Shown here piece after piece: positions 19,676-28,326 of a DNA stretch of 64,000 nt (position 1 is the stretch's first letter; each line of letters opens with the position of its first letter). The notes under the pieces are model-generated. The model was given only the letters and a program-made list of their open reading frames with translations, did not search any database and was not told where the DNA came from. This DNA comes from Oscillospiraceae bacterium (GTDB lineage Bacteria; Bacillota; Clostridia; Oscillospirales; CAG-272), in the NCBI GenBank assembly GCA_015063385.1, contig SVUG01000001.1, positions 138,201-202,200 of the forward strand, in the 5' to 3' direction. The position numbers and the translations under genes are program-made.

Positions 19676-20053
19676 TTATATTTCAGATTTCCACAGTCCG
19701 TGCAGGTTGCAGTATGCATAAACCGCTACGGGCTTCTCACCGTTAAGTGCGAACTCTGCCGCAGGCTTTTCTCCTGCTGCGAGATACTTATACTGCGCGC
19801 CCTTGTCCGTCTCGAGATAAATCCAGAGAATACTGTGCTCCTCTGACATAGGATGCTCCACCGAGCCTACGAACACGCTCACGCAGTCGCCCTCGACTTT
19901 AACCTCCGGGATATGCTTTTCGCGGCTTGCTTCGACCGTGCCTGCTTCCAGCAGGGACATTTTCTGTCCGCAGCAGAAGGGAACGACACCGGAGTCGCTT
20001 ACCTTATCAATTATATTACCGCATTTTTCACAGATATAGAATTTTTTTGCCAT
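19676..20053 (-). CDS. dfx: Desulfoferrodoxin (superoxide reductase)
   Basis: FYICEKCGNIIDKVSDSG..PFCCGQKM, EKHIPEV, VEHPMSEEHSILWIYLET, CNLHGLW. Confidence 0.92.
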   Translation of the reverse strand: MAKKFYICEKCGNIIDKVSDSGVVPFCCGQKMSLLEAGTVEASREKHIPEVKVEGDCVSVFVGSVEHPMSEEHSILWIYLETDKGAQYKYLAAGEKPAAEFALNGEKPVAVYAYCNLHGLWKSEI

Positions 20054-20120
20054 TTTATATTTCCTCCAAGGTGTTTTTTGCTTTTGTAATTTTATTTTAA
20101 CATAAAATTATGAACATTTC

Positions 20121-20135
20121 TGTGATTTAGTCACA
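20121..20135. promoter_or_regulatory. Crp/Fnr-type palindrome TGTGA-TTTAG-TCACA
   Basis: Between divergent dfx and crp/fnr genes. Confidence 0.6.
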
Positions 20136-20206
20136 AAAAATTGACACAAATTAAAAAAGGTGATATAATATTTAAAAAACAATGCTGTTAGGAGGCAACT
20201 AGTCGT

Positions 20207-20884
20207 ATGAGTGAGCTTGAAATGTGCGAGCTTTTCTCGAAAAATCTTCCTTTTTATGATAAAATAAACGACACCGAGCGTGCTACGATTTTACGCTCCT
20301 CGCAGTACGTATGCTTTAGTCGCGGAACTAATATTCACGACGGCGGCGAGTGTACGGGTGTTATTCTTATAAAAAAAGGAACGCTGAGAGTTTATATTAT
20401 TTCCGAGGACGGCAAGGAGATTACCCTCTACCGTCTGTTTGCGGGAGACATATGCATTCTTTCGGCCTCCTGCGTTCTCGATACCATCACCTTTGACGTT
20501 TTCATAGACGCGGAGGAGGACAGTGAGTGTGTGGTTGTGGGCGGCTGCGCCATTGAGGATATTGCAAGGCGGATTCCCGAGGTGAAGATTTTCACTCTTG
20601 AAACCGCCCTGGCTCGTTTTTCCGACGTTATGTGGGTAATGCAGCAGATACTCTTTATGAGTATGGACAAGCGCCTTGCTATATTCCTGCTTGACGAATG
20701 CTCAAAGACCGGCTCTGATACGGTAAAGCTGACTCACGAGCAGATAGCAAAATATATGGGCTCTGCCCGTGAGGTTGTATCAAGAATGCTCAAATACTTT
20801 GCCGCCGAGGGCATAGTAAGCGCGTCGCGCAGTGAGGGAATCAAAATCCTCGACAAGAAAAGGCTTCGCGCACTTACCGTTTAA
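20207..20884 (+). CDS. Crp/Fnr-family transcriptional regulator
   Basis: cNMP-binding fold plus HTH LTHEQIAKYMGSAREVVSRMLKYFAAEGIV. Confidence 0.92.
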   Translation: MSELEMCELFSKNLPFYDKINDTERATILRSSQYVCFSRGTNIHDGGECTGVILIKKGTLRVYIISEDGKEITLYRLFAGDICILSASCVLDTITFDVFIDAEEDSECVVVGGCAIEDIARRIPEVKIFTLETALARFSDVMWVMQQILFMSMDKRLAIFLLDECSKTGSDTVKLTHEQIAKYMGSAREVVSRMLKYFAAEGIVSASRSEGIKILDKKRLRALTV

Positions 20885-21189
20885 GCGTTGAGCATAGCAA
20901 GTATCTGTTCTTTAGAGCGTGCGCCGACTGCCTGACCTACAACCTTTCCCTCGCGGATTACAACGAGAGTCGGAATACTGTATACACCGTATTCACGGGC
21001 AAGTGACGGCTCGCTGTCTACGTTAATCTTTCCAACGGCAACGTCGTCTCTTTCGCGTGCGATTTCGTCAATTACGGGCGAAACCATACGGCATGGGCCG
21101 CACCAATCCGCAAAGAAATCAAGAAGTATGGTTTTTTCTCCCCTTTTGAGAGAATCAAGCGCTGATTTATTAAGTTTAATAGCTGACAT
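20881..21189 (-). CDS. trxA: Thioredoxin
   Basis: LLDFFADWCGPCRMVSPVIDEIA, YSIPTLVVIREGKVVGQAVGA. Confidence 0.95.
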   Translation of the reverse strand: MSAIKLNKSALDSLKRGEKTILLDFFADWCGPCRMVSPVIDEIARERDDVAVGKINVDSEPSLAREYGVYSIPTLVVIREGKVVGQAVGARSKEQILAMLNA

Positions 21190-21245
21190 AGTCTTTCTCC
21201 TTTTGTTTTCTGATTAAATTATATCAGAAGGAAAAGGATAATTCC

Positions 21246-21258
21246 GTGAGTTAGTCAC
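21246..21258. promoter_or_regulatory. Crp/Fnr-type palindrome GTGAgttagTCAC upstream of trxA
   Basis: Same half-sites as 20121-20135; about 41 bp upstream of the TSS predicted from the minus-strand tataat. Confidence 0.58.
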
Positions 21259-21262
21259 AAAT

Positions 21263-21288
21263 AAAAAGCTCCCAAAAGGGAGCTTTTT
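21263..21288. terminator. Intrinsic terminator
   Basis: aaaaagctcccaaaagggagcttttt. Confidence 0.8.
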
Positions 21289-22573
21289 ATTTCAATTTTA
21301 TCCTCGATTGACGGAATTTAAGCTGTGATTCCTCTTCGGAGGTCAGTCCGAGTCTTGCAAGAATTCCGACGAAATCGGTAATTATCTTCTCGTCAACGTA
21401 GTTTTCTGATATTGAAACTATGTAATCCTTGCCGAGCCTTAACACCGCAACTGCTGCATCGGCGGAAGCGGGGACGAGCAGAGGCGTTATGCTCTCAATT
21501 TGTGAGATAGCCGTTGGGGCAAGGGGGAGAGTGCCAAAGTTAAGGAATGAGAAATTGCTCCTCTGCGCTCTCACAGCCTTGGAAACGGCGAGTGAGGCGA
21601 GGTCGCGCAGGAATCTGGGACGCATGCTCGTCAGCTCGCTTACCGCATCTATTGTACGCTCCGCCTCGGCTCTTATGCTTTCCCTGTCACTCGTGGAGTC
21701 CAGCATTTGTTCGTAAAGCTTTGACGCTCTCTTGACGTCGGTTTTGCCGAGAGGCGCGGAATAGGTGAGTGTTTTTACAACAGTAAAGTTGTGCATCGAG
21801 TCCAGCTCGTCGGTACGGCAGTTTATAGTCAGGTCTGCTGTGACGCCGTTGTCCTGTTCTCTTTTTCTTCTGAATAAAACGTTTGAAAAAATGGGAATCA
21901 GCACCGACTCCGCTGACGCTCCCTTTCTTCCTGCCGTCTCGCAAAGCGCTTTGGTGGGAATGCGTAGGATATGCACCAGAGCACCGTCGGGATTTTTTTT
22001 CGTTGGAATGAGCGCACCGCCGATTTTTGAATAATCGGACTTTTTCTTCTTGACCTTTTTGCCGCTCACATCGTTATTTGCCCCGGCAGCGTTTGTCTTT
22101 TTGCTCTCCCGCGTTAAATCCTCAAGGAATACCTCTGCGGATTTCATATACGGCAGGTGTGCCTTCTCACCGAGATAGCGGCAGATCAGTGCAAGCAGGA
22201 AGGTCATACCGCCGTATTCATCGGTCAAAATGTTAGACCATTCGAGCAGCAATTCGCACCCATCAATGCATATTCTGAAAAGGTATCCGCCGGAGCTTTT
22301 GCCCAAAAATGCAGGCCTGGCGCTTATTTCCGAATTTATTATAGGCATATCGCCCTCACTCTCAAAGAGTGAGTATCTGCCGTCGCGGTATGCAAGGGTT
22401 GAAGCAAAGATAGGGAAGCTTGGGATAATCTTCTTCAGTGCATTCTCCAGCCCCTCTATATTTATCTCCTCGCGCATTCTTATAAGAATGGCGGGGTTTT
22501 GCTCTATTTGCGTTTCGCTCATCGCCACGGAGTACAGGTCCGCTGCGCCAAGCTCGTATCGTTTGTTTTCCAT
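21287..22573 (-). CDS. Condensation/alcohol-acetyltransferase-like protein
   Basis: Overall pattern of the CoA-dependent acyltransferase superfamily (FPIFASTL, LLLEWSNILTDEYGGMTFL); HHxxxDG not intact. Confidence 0.5.
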   Translation of the reverse strand: MENKRYELGAADLYSVAMSETQIEQNPAILIRMREEINIEGLENALKKIIPSFPIFASTLAYRDGRYSLFESEGDMPIINSEISARPAFLGKSSGGYLFRICIDGCELLLEWSNILTDEYGGMTFLLALICRYLGEKAHLPYMKSAEVFLEDLTRESKKTNAAGANNDVSGKKVKKKKSDYSKIGGALIPTKKNPDGALVHILRIPTKALCETAGRKGASAESVLIPIFSNVLFRRKREQDNGVTADLTINCRTDELDSMHNFTVVKTLTYSAPLGKTDVKRASKLYEQMLDSTSDRESIRAEAERTIDAVSELTSMRPRFLRDLASLAVSKAVRAQRSNFSFLNFGTLPLAPTAISQIESITPLLVPASADAAVAVLRLGKDYIVSISENYVDEKIITDFVGILARLGLTSEEESQLKFRQSRIKLK

Positions 22574-22632
22574 AACGACCCCTTTTTTGCTTAATAAATA
22601 CATTTTAACACATTTTATCTATTATGTCAAAT

Positions 22633-22664
22633 AAAAAAGAGCGACCTGAAACGGTCGCTCTTAA
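22633..22664. terminator. Intrinsic terminator
   Basis: aaaaaagagcgacc tgaaac ggtcgctctta. Confidence 0.75.
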
Positions 22665-22667
22665 TTT

Positions 22668-22853
22668 TTAATTTTGTTCTTCGCTTTCTTTAGACGAGCA
22701 TCCGCAGCTACAGCTCGAGCATTTTCCCGAGCAGGCGGAGCTGTCGGGACAGCCGATGCATTTTTTACCCGATTTTTTGGCCTTTATAATATAAGCCACG
22801 GCGAGTCCAACGATAATTGCTATTATAATAATCGGTACAATATTATCGCCCAT
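22668..22853 (-). CDS. FeoB-associated Cys-rich membrane protein
   Basis: 61 aa, one TM, KKCIGCPDSSACSGKCSSCSCGC; directly downstream of feoB. Confidence 0.85.
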   Translation of the reverse strand: MGDNIVPIIIIAIIVGLAVAYIIKAKKSGKKCIGCPDSSACSGKCSSCSCGCSSKESEEQN

Positions 22854-22856
22854 ATC

Positions 22857-24869
22857 TTACACCCTTGCAGTCGCCTTTTTCGCGTATTCCATCTTTATTT
22901 CTTTTTCCTTTTTGATAATAAGGATAGTAATTACTGCCGCAAATATGCCAACTATTGCAAAGCCGAGAATGTTCATCCAAGCAGGGCCGAAGTTCGCGCC
23001 TGTGAAGAGAGTGCCAAAGAAGTATACGAGGAATCCAACAGAATAACCGACTCCAAGCTGAAGTCCAATGCCTGCAAAGAGCCACTTTTTGCTCTTAATT
23101 TCCGAGTTCATAGCGCCGATAGCGGCAAAGCAGGGAGGAGTAAAGAGGTTAAACATAAGGTATGCAAGGGCTGCAGCCTTGGTGATACCAAAGGCAATAG
23201 CCACCTCACTGCCTGCACCCTCAATCATTTCAAGATCGTCAAGATTAAAGAGGTTTGCGATACCGAAGCAAACGGCAAGAGTACCAACCACGTTTTCCTT
23301 TGCGATAAAGCCTGTGATAGCCGCCGCTGCAAGCTGCCAAGCTACAACGCCGACGATAGGAGCAAAGAGATAAGCGAAAGGACCTGCAATAGTTGCGAGA
23401 ATAGACGTGTTCTGTGCGTCCTCTGCAACGGCTGTGAAGCTCCAGTCAAAGCTCTGCATTACGTGTACGACAAAGTTGCAAACGAGAATAATCGTACCCG
23501 CCTTAACTATGTAGGACCAGCCGCGCTGACACATCGACTGCGCTGCGCGAAGAACGCTGGGAGCTTTGTATTCGGGAAGCTCTATAATAAAGAATGATTT
23601 TCTGTTTTTGTAGCCCGTGAGCTTGTTGACAAGCAGCGCACAAAGGAGAATGAGCGCAATGCCGACAAAGTACATCATAGGACCAACCCAGGCGGACTCG
23701 TTAAAGAAAGCACCCGCAAAAAGTGTTATTACAGGGAGCTTCGCACCGCAGGGCATGAAGGGAGCAAGCATTGCGGTCGCGCGTCTTTCGCGCTCGTTTC
23801 TGATAGTACGGCATGCCATAACGCCGGGGATAGCGCAGCCCGTACCGATTACGAATGGGATAACCGACTTGCCCGAAAGACCCACCTTTTTGAAAATGGG
23901 GTCTAGCACGACGGTCGCACGAGCCATATATCCGCAGTCCTCAAGGAGCGCGATAAGGAAGTACATTACCATTACGAGAGGGAGGAAGCCGACAACGGCA
24001 ATAAATCCGCCGATAATACCGTCAACGAGTATCGATGCCCATATGCTATCGGAGTTCAGCGCCGTAGCCACAAGCTCCTGACCTGCTTCAAGCCAGCCGA
24101 CGAGAAGGTCGGCAATCCAGACACCCGGGCCAACCTGTGAAATCCAGAACACAAGGAACATAACTACCGCAAAAATCGGAATACCGAGCCACTTGTTAGT
24201 AAGTATCTCGTCAACCTTGTCCTGCGCATTCTTGTCCTTTGTAAGCACCTTACGGGTTTCAACTTTTTTAACTATCTTGTTAACAAAATCGAATCTTTTT
24301 CTGTCTGCCTCAACAACGGTTGACTTATTGGAGAGGTCTATTTTTCCCTCGGAGTATGGGGCTTTTTGTGTCGTACCAACGGTAGCAACAGCCGCCTTTA
24401 CTACCTCGGATAGACCGTCACCGTTTGTGGAAACAGTTTCAACGACGGGGCAAAGAAGAAGCTCGGAAAGAGCCTTAACATCAATTTTGTTTTCCTTTTT
24501 CTTGTTGGCATCGGATTTGTTGAGCGCAACGACAACCGGAATACCGAGCTCAAGAAGCTGTGTTGTGAAGAAAAGGCTTCTTGAAAGGTTTGTAGAGTCC
24601 ACAATGTTGATTATAGCATCGGGATGCTCGTTTTTGACGTATGACGATGTTATGCTCTCCTCGGAGGTAAAGGGCGACATGGAATATGCACCGGGGAGGT
24701 CTACTGCAATAAGCTCTTCATTTCCTGAATACAAGCTCTTTTTGATAGGCTTTTCCTTTTTGTCAACGGTGACACCCGCCCAGTTGCCGACCTTTTCGCT
24801 CGAGCCGGTGAGTGCGTTGTACATAGTGGTTTTGCCACTATTGGGATTGCCTGCCAAAGCAATTCTCAT
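22857..24869 (-). CDS. feoB: Ferrous iron transport protein B
   Basis: ALAGNPNSGKTTMYNALTGSSEKVGNWAGVTVDKKE, VDLPGAYSMSP, multi-TM C-terminus. Confidence 0.95.
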   Translation of the reverse strand: MRIALAGNPNSGKTTMYNALTGSSEKVGNWAGVTVDKKEKPIKKSLYSGNEELIAVDLPGAYSMSPFTSEESITSSYVKNEHPDAIINIVDSTNLSRSLFFTTQLLELGIPVVVALNKSDANKKKENKIDVKALSELLLCPVVETVSTNGDGLSEVVKAAVATVGTTQKAPYSEGKIDLSNKSTVVEADRKRFDFVNKIVKKVETRKVLTKDKNAQDKVDEILTNKWLGIPIFAVVMFLVFWISQVGPGVWIADLLVGWLEAGQELVATALNSDSIWASILVDGIIGGFIAVVGFLPLVMVMYFLIALLEDCGYMARATVVLDPIFKKVGLSGKSVIPFVIGTGCAIPGVMACRTIRNERERRATAMLAPFMPCGAKLPVITLFAGAFFNESAWVGPMMYFVGIALILLCALLVNKLTGYKNRKSFFIIELPEYKAPSVLRAAQSMCQRGWSYIVKAGTIILVCNFVVHVMQSFDWSFTAVAEDAQNTSILATIAGPFAYLFAPIVGVVAWQLAAAAITGFIAKENVVGTLAVCFGIANLFNLDDLEMIEGAGSEVAIAFGITKAAALAYLMFNLFTPPCFAAIGAMNSEIKSKKWLFAGIGLQLGVGYSVGFLVYFFGTLFTGANFGPAWMNILGFAIVGIFAAVITILIIKKEKEIKMEYAKKATARV

Positions 24870-24924
24870 TTTGTTTTTCTCCTTAAATATGTAATTTTTA
24901 TAACAAAGCTTTACATTTTGTGCG

Positions 24925-24940
24925 GTTAGCCATTGCTAAC
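24925..24940. promoter_or_regulatory. Palindrome GTTAGC-CATT-GCTAAC upstream of feoB (candidate metalloregulator operator)
   Basis: Same arms as 25219-25234. Confidence 0.6.
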
Positions 24941-24948
24941 TCACCGCT

Positions 24949-24974
24949 AAAAAAATAATCGATGGATTATTTTT
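24949..24974 (-). terminator. Terminator-like hairpin after feoA
   Basis: aaaaaataatc gatg gattatttttt. Confidence 0.5.
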
Positions 24975-25190
24975 TTATTTGACGATTATAGCCTCGCCAA
25001 GCTGATTGTCGATATTGTATCTTCCGTCCTTGATAGAAACGGTCATACCACTTTTTCTTCTTGCGACAACGGTAATAGGCTCACCGCTATAGCAGCCGAG
25101 CGAGAAAAGAAATGCATCAAGCTCTTCGTCATCCGTTTCAATACGGTCAATAATATATTCTCGTCCTTCCTCGGCTAAACAGAGATTCAT
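24975..25190 (-). CDS. feoA: Ferrous iron transport protein A
   Basis: 71 aa; FLFSLGCYSGEPITVVARRKSGMTVSIKDGRYNIDNQLGEAIIV. Confidence 0.88.
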   Translation of the reverse strand: MNLCLAEEGREYIIDRIETDDEELDAFLFSLGCYSGEPITVVARRKSGMTVSIKDGRYNIDNQLGEAIIVK

Positions 25191-25218
25191 ACCGTTCTCC
25201 CTAATTTATCAAAAGCTG

Positions 25219-25234
25219 GTTAGCATCTGCTAAC
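25219..25234. promoter_or_regulatory. Palindrome GTTAGC-ATCT-GCTAAC in feoA leader
   Basis: Just downstream of TTGACA-17-TATAAT (minus strand, 25272-25244). Confidence 0.65.
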
Positions 25235-25390
25235 TGCACTAACATTATACTCGCATCTAAGAGGTTTGTCAACACTTTTTTAAAAAAACTTCTAAAATTG
25301 GGAGAATGTACTATTTTTGCTATTTTGTTCATTTTAATTTGTGCAAAATTTAAAAAAGGCTCACCTGTAAAAGTGAGCCTTGCTATTGTT

Positions 25391-26188
25391 TTATTCTTTA
25401 AAGGTGACGTCAATATCACCGATGCCACCGTTTATCTCAACGGTTCTTTCTCCATTGCCTATCGTGCGCGAGGAAGAAAGGCTTTCGCCGTCAATTTGTA
25501 TGCTTCCGATAGCCTTATTTATCTCCAAGGTGTAAGAATCTCTTCCGCCCTGCAGTGCTATTTTAACCTCGCCGACGCCAAGGTCAAGCTCGCTATCGCC
25601 AAGAAGTGATGCATCTAAATCAAGCTTGCCGACGCCCATCTCAAGATCCAGGTCTTTTATACTGCCGCCAAGAATGCTTAACGAGCCGGCACCGCCCTCT
25701 ATTTCTGCCGAAGAGGTTGCAGTGAGGTTGTTGATTATTGCCTCTCCTGCTCCAAGCAGAAGATGCAGAGTGCCTGATGAAAGGCGTTCTACAGTAAGCT
25801 TGCCTGCTCCGGTATTGATATTCGCATCAGAAAAAACAAAGTCTTCCGGTATGTAAATCGTAAGGACGGCACCGTCGTAATCTGCGTTGTTTTTTTGTTT
25901 CTCGTGCAAGACAAGAGTGCCGCCTGACACCTTGACATCAAGCCATTTGAGGTTTGACTCAACCTTGAAAATTTCACTCTCTACAATTTTAAATTCCGCA
26001 GCGCCAATCTCCACCTTGAGCGAATTTATCTCACCCTCGGGCGTGTAGGTCTGATTATCTCCAACGGCGGATTTTCCGATACCGCCTATCCAGCCAACGA
26101 TGCTCATGGCACCGAACACTATTGATGCGATAAGAAGCACCGCAAGCGCAATCGCCGCGTATTTGATTATTTTTTGCTCGCTCGTCAT
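25391..26188 (-). CDS. DUF4097-type beta-strand repeat membrane protein
   Basis: N-terminal TM; repeats INNLTATSSAEIEGGAGSLSILGGSIKDLDLEMGVGKLDL. Confidence 0.7.
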   Translation of the reverse strand: MTSEQKIIKYAAIALAVLLIASIVFGAMSIVGWIGGIGKSAVGDNQTYTPEGEINSLKVEIGAAEFKIVESEIFKVESNLKWLDVKVSGGTLVLHEKQKNNADYDGAVLTIYIPEDFVFSDANINTGAGKLTVERLSSGTLHLLLGAGEAIINNLTATSSAEIEGGAGSLSILGGSIKDLDLEMGVGKLDLDASLLGDSELDLGVGEVKIALQGGRDSYTLEINKAIGSIQIDGESLSSSRTIGNGERTVEINGGIGDIDVTFKE

Positions 26189-26862
26189 TTTATGTCAGCT
26201 CCTCCAAAGAGGCAAAGGCCCTTAATATGTACGGTGACGTTCGAGTCAGCCTTACTTGAGCGCTTATCGGAAACTCCGCCGAAAATAGAGGTGGACTCAA
26301 CGATTACCTTAACGTTTTCGGGAAGCAGAATATCAATGCCGCCGAAAATTGCAGATATCTTTATTTCGCAGTCGTTTTCAATTATAGCATCGCGCAGGTC
26401 GCACTCAATACCGCCGAAAATAGCGTTGAGCTCTGCACCGTCGAACGTCTTACCCGAAAAATCCTTTTTACTGCCGGAAAAGGCAACAAATTCCGAGGGA
26501 ATATCGGCTTTTTCGCCATCTTCCTCTGCCTTTTCCTCGGATTTCTCCGAGCGTATACCCTTAAGAATAAGCTTAACTGCAATAATAATTATAATCGCAG
26601 GTACAATCAGCTTCCAAAGAAGCGAAAAATCGAGTATATCCTGTGCTTCGAGCAAAAGAAGAACTCCAATGCAAAGTCCGATAGCGTTGCCCGTCTTATC
26701 CTTTTCAGTGGCGAGTCCAACCAAACAAGGAATGATTATAAAGAGAGTCCACCAGCCGTCAAACCATAAGCTTACGTCGGTGACTCCAAGTGCGTTGAGT
26801 GCAACAACCACACCGACTGCAAGGAGTACAACTCCCCAAATTATATTGCTTAATTTTTTCAT
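26185..26862 (-). CDS. LiaF-like membrane protein (TM region plus cell-wall-active antibiotic response-like domain)
   Basis: IIWGVVLLAVGVVVALNALG..., KTFDGAELNAIFGGIECDLRDAIIENDCEIKISAIFGGIDILLPENVKV. Confidence 0.75.
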   Translation of the reverse strand: MKKLSNIIWGVVLLAVGVVVALNALGVTDVSLWFDGWWTLFIIIPCLVGLATEKDKTGNAIGLCIGVLLLLEAQDILDFSLLWKLIVPAIIIIIAVKLILKGIRSEKSEEKAEEDGEKADIPSEFVAFSGSKKDFSGKTFDGAELNAIFGGIECDLRDAIIENDCEIKISAIFGGIDILLPENVKVIVESTSIFGGVSDKRSSKADSNVTVHIKGLCLFGGADIK

Positions 26863-26929
26863 GTTTTTCTCCTTTCGGAAACGTGTTTACATGTTTATTA
26901 TATACCTATTTTTTTACCGTGTCAATAAT

Positions 26930-27820
26930 TTAAAGTAAACTTTCAAACTCAAAAATCAAGATGGCAGTGTTGTCCTCAGAGTACTCTATTTCCTCTGAAA
27001 TTATTCTTACAAGGTCTGCTATTTCAGCCTCGGAAAGCTCCTTTTGCGCCATAGAATTTTCGAGCATTTCGGTTAACAGAAGGCAAAAGGCGATTCTTGC
27101 ACGCAGGTTATCACGGCTGCTTGCAACGCTCGCATGGCGGAAGATAAGATAAGCCAGGAATCGCTCGAAATAGGTGAAGTATTTTTCGCGCGCCGTGGCT
27201 TTCCCGACCGAAATAATTTTCTCGTGCGACTCGTCAAGCAGCTCAAGCTGTGAGAAAATCTCCTGCCACTCACTCGGTGTGTGTAGCATATCCGGAATCG
27301 CGTATCTTTCGCGGATTTTTGCCACTCGCTCACGGTAGGGAAGACTTTTGTCTGAAAGAAGTCGATAAATGTCGTCTCGCTCGGCGAGTGTATCAATCTC
27401 GCTTTCGTCGGGTGCATCTGTGCCGTCCTTATCAACAGCAACGAACCTATCGTATCCCTCGCTAGTGAGAATAATTCTTGCGGCTTCCTCGCATGATGCA
27501 CCGATTCCGCCTTCGATTCGCTCTCCGATTCGGTGGTAAAAGCGCGGATGCTCGCGGCAAATAACAGATGTGAAGCCGTCACCAAGCTCGCAGATAATTT
27601 TACACAGACCGCAATCTGTAAGAAACGGGCAGCGACCGCCCTTGCCTAGCTCAATGCAGCCGTTAGATATGTATCCTAGAATCTCCTCTCGTCCTGCGCG
27701 TTCGTATTTTTTTAGCGTTTTTTCGTCAATCTCTATTTCCCAGCCCACGCAGCAGGAGTGGCGGCATTTTTCTGCAATGCATTTAAAGCTATTATAATAA
27801 GAAGGAAAATAAATTTTCAT
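26930..27820 (-). CDS. Flagellin lysine-N-methylase (FliB-like) Cys-rich protein
   Basis: FKCIAEKCRHSCCVGWEIEIDEKTLKKY...CPFLTDCGLCKI...VICREHPRF. Confidence 0.78.
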   Translation of the reverse strand: MKIYFPSYYNSFKCIAEKCRHSCCVGWEIEIDEKTLKKYERAGREEILGYISNGCIELGKGGRCPFLTDCGLCKIICELGDGFTSVICREHPRFYHRIGERIEGGIGASCEEAARIILTSEGYDRFVAVDKDGTDAPDESEIDTLAERDDIYRLLSDKSLPYRERVAKIRERYAIPDMLHTPSEWQEIFSQLELLDESHEKIISVGKATAREKYFTYFERFLAYLIFRHASVASSRDNLRARIAFCLLLTEMLENSMAQKELSEAEIADLVRIISEEIEYSEDNTAILIFEFESLL

Positions 27821-27943
27821 AAAGTCTCTCCCAAAATCATAGAAATATTGTAGCACAAACGAATAACAAAATCAACAAACCCGAAGAAAAAAGGCGATTA
27901 GCAAGCGGGAATTCACATTTTTTCATTTTTTCGGGAAAAGATA

Positions 27944-27972
27944 TTGACAAACAAGATTTTTTTTGTTAAAAT
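27944..27972 (+). promoter_or_regulatory. tRNA-Met promoter TTGACA-17-TAAAAT
   Basis: ttgacaaacaagattttttttgttaaaat, 18 bp before the tRNA. Confidence 0.65.
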
Positions 27973-27989
27973 AGTTAGGCTTAATGTAT

Positions 27990-28066
27990 GGAGCATTAGC
28001 TCAGTTGGTTAGAGCTACCGGCTCATAACCGGTCGGTCCAAGGTTCGAGTCCTTGATGCTCCACCA
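27990..28066 (+). tRNA. tRNA-Met (CAT anticodon), CCA encoded
   Basis: GGAGCAT acceptor / ATGCTCCACCA; anticodon loop CTCATAA; T-arm GGTTCGAGTCC. Confidence 0.93.
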
Positions 28067-28106
28067 ACAAAAAGAGGTCAACCCAGAGGGCTGACCTCTT
28101 TTTGTT
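28067..28106 (+). terminator. Intrinsic terminator of tRNA-Met
   Basis: aacaaaaagaggtca...tgacctctttttgtt. Confidence 0.8.
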
Positions 28107-28109
28107 GTC

Positions 28110-28254
28110 GGAGCATCAAGACAACGCAGAGCGTTGCTCTGTGGCTTCGCCACAGAATAAGGTTCGCATTCCAAGCGAAGCCGTCAGAAAGCTCGCTTTC
28201 TAGCGGCTCGCGCAGGAATATTGCCCTTTGGGCAAAATCCTTGATGCTCCACCA
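28110..28254. repeat. tRNA-end-bounded hairpin-array element
   Basis: 11-bp outer IR ggagcatcaag (28110-28120)/cttgatgctcc (28240-28250), five short hairpins inside; 17-bp direct repeat of tRNA 3' end (28050-28066 = 28238-28254). Confidence 0.7.
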
Positions 28255-28326
28255 CAACTTATGATAAAAGTGTTTAAATGATTTTTGTCGTATATTATAT
28301 TAACGAGAAACATAAGGAGTTTTATT

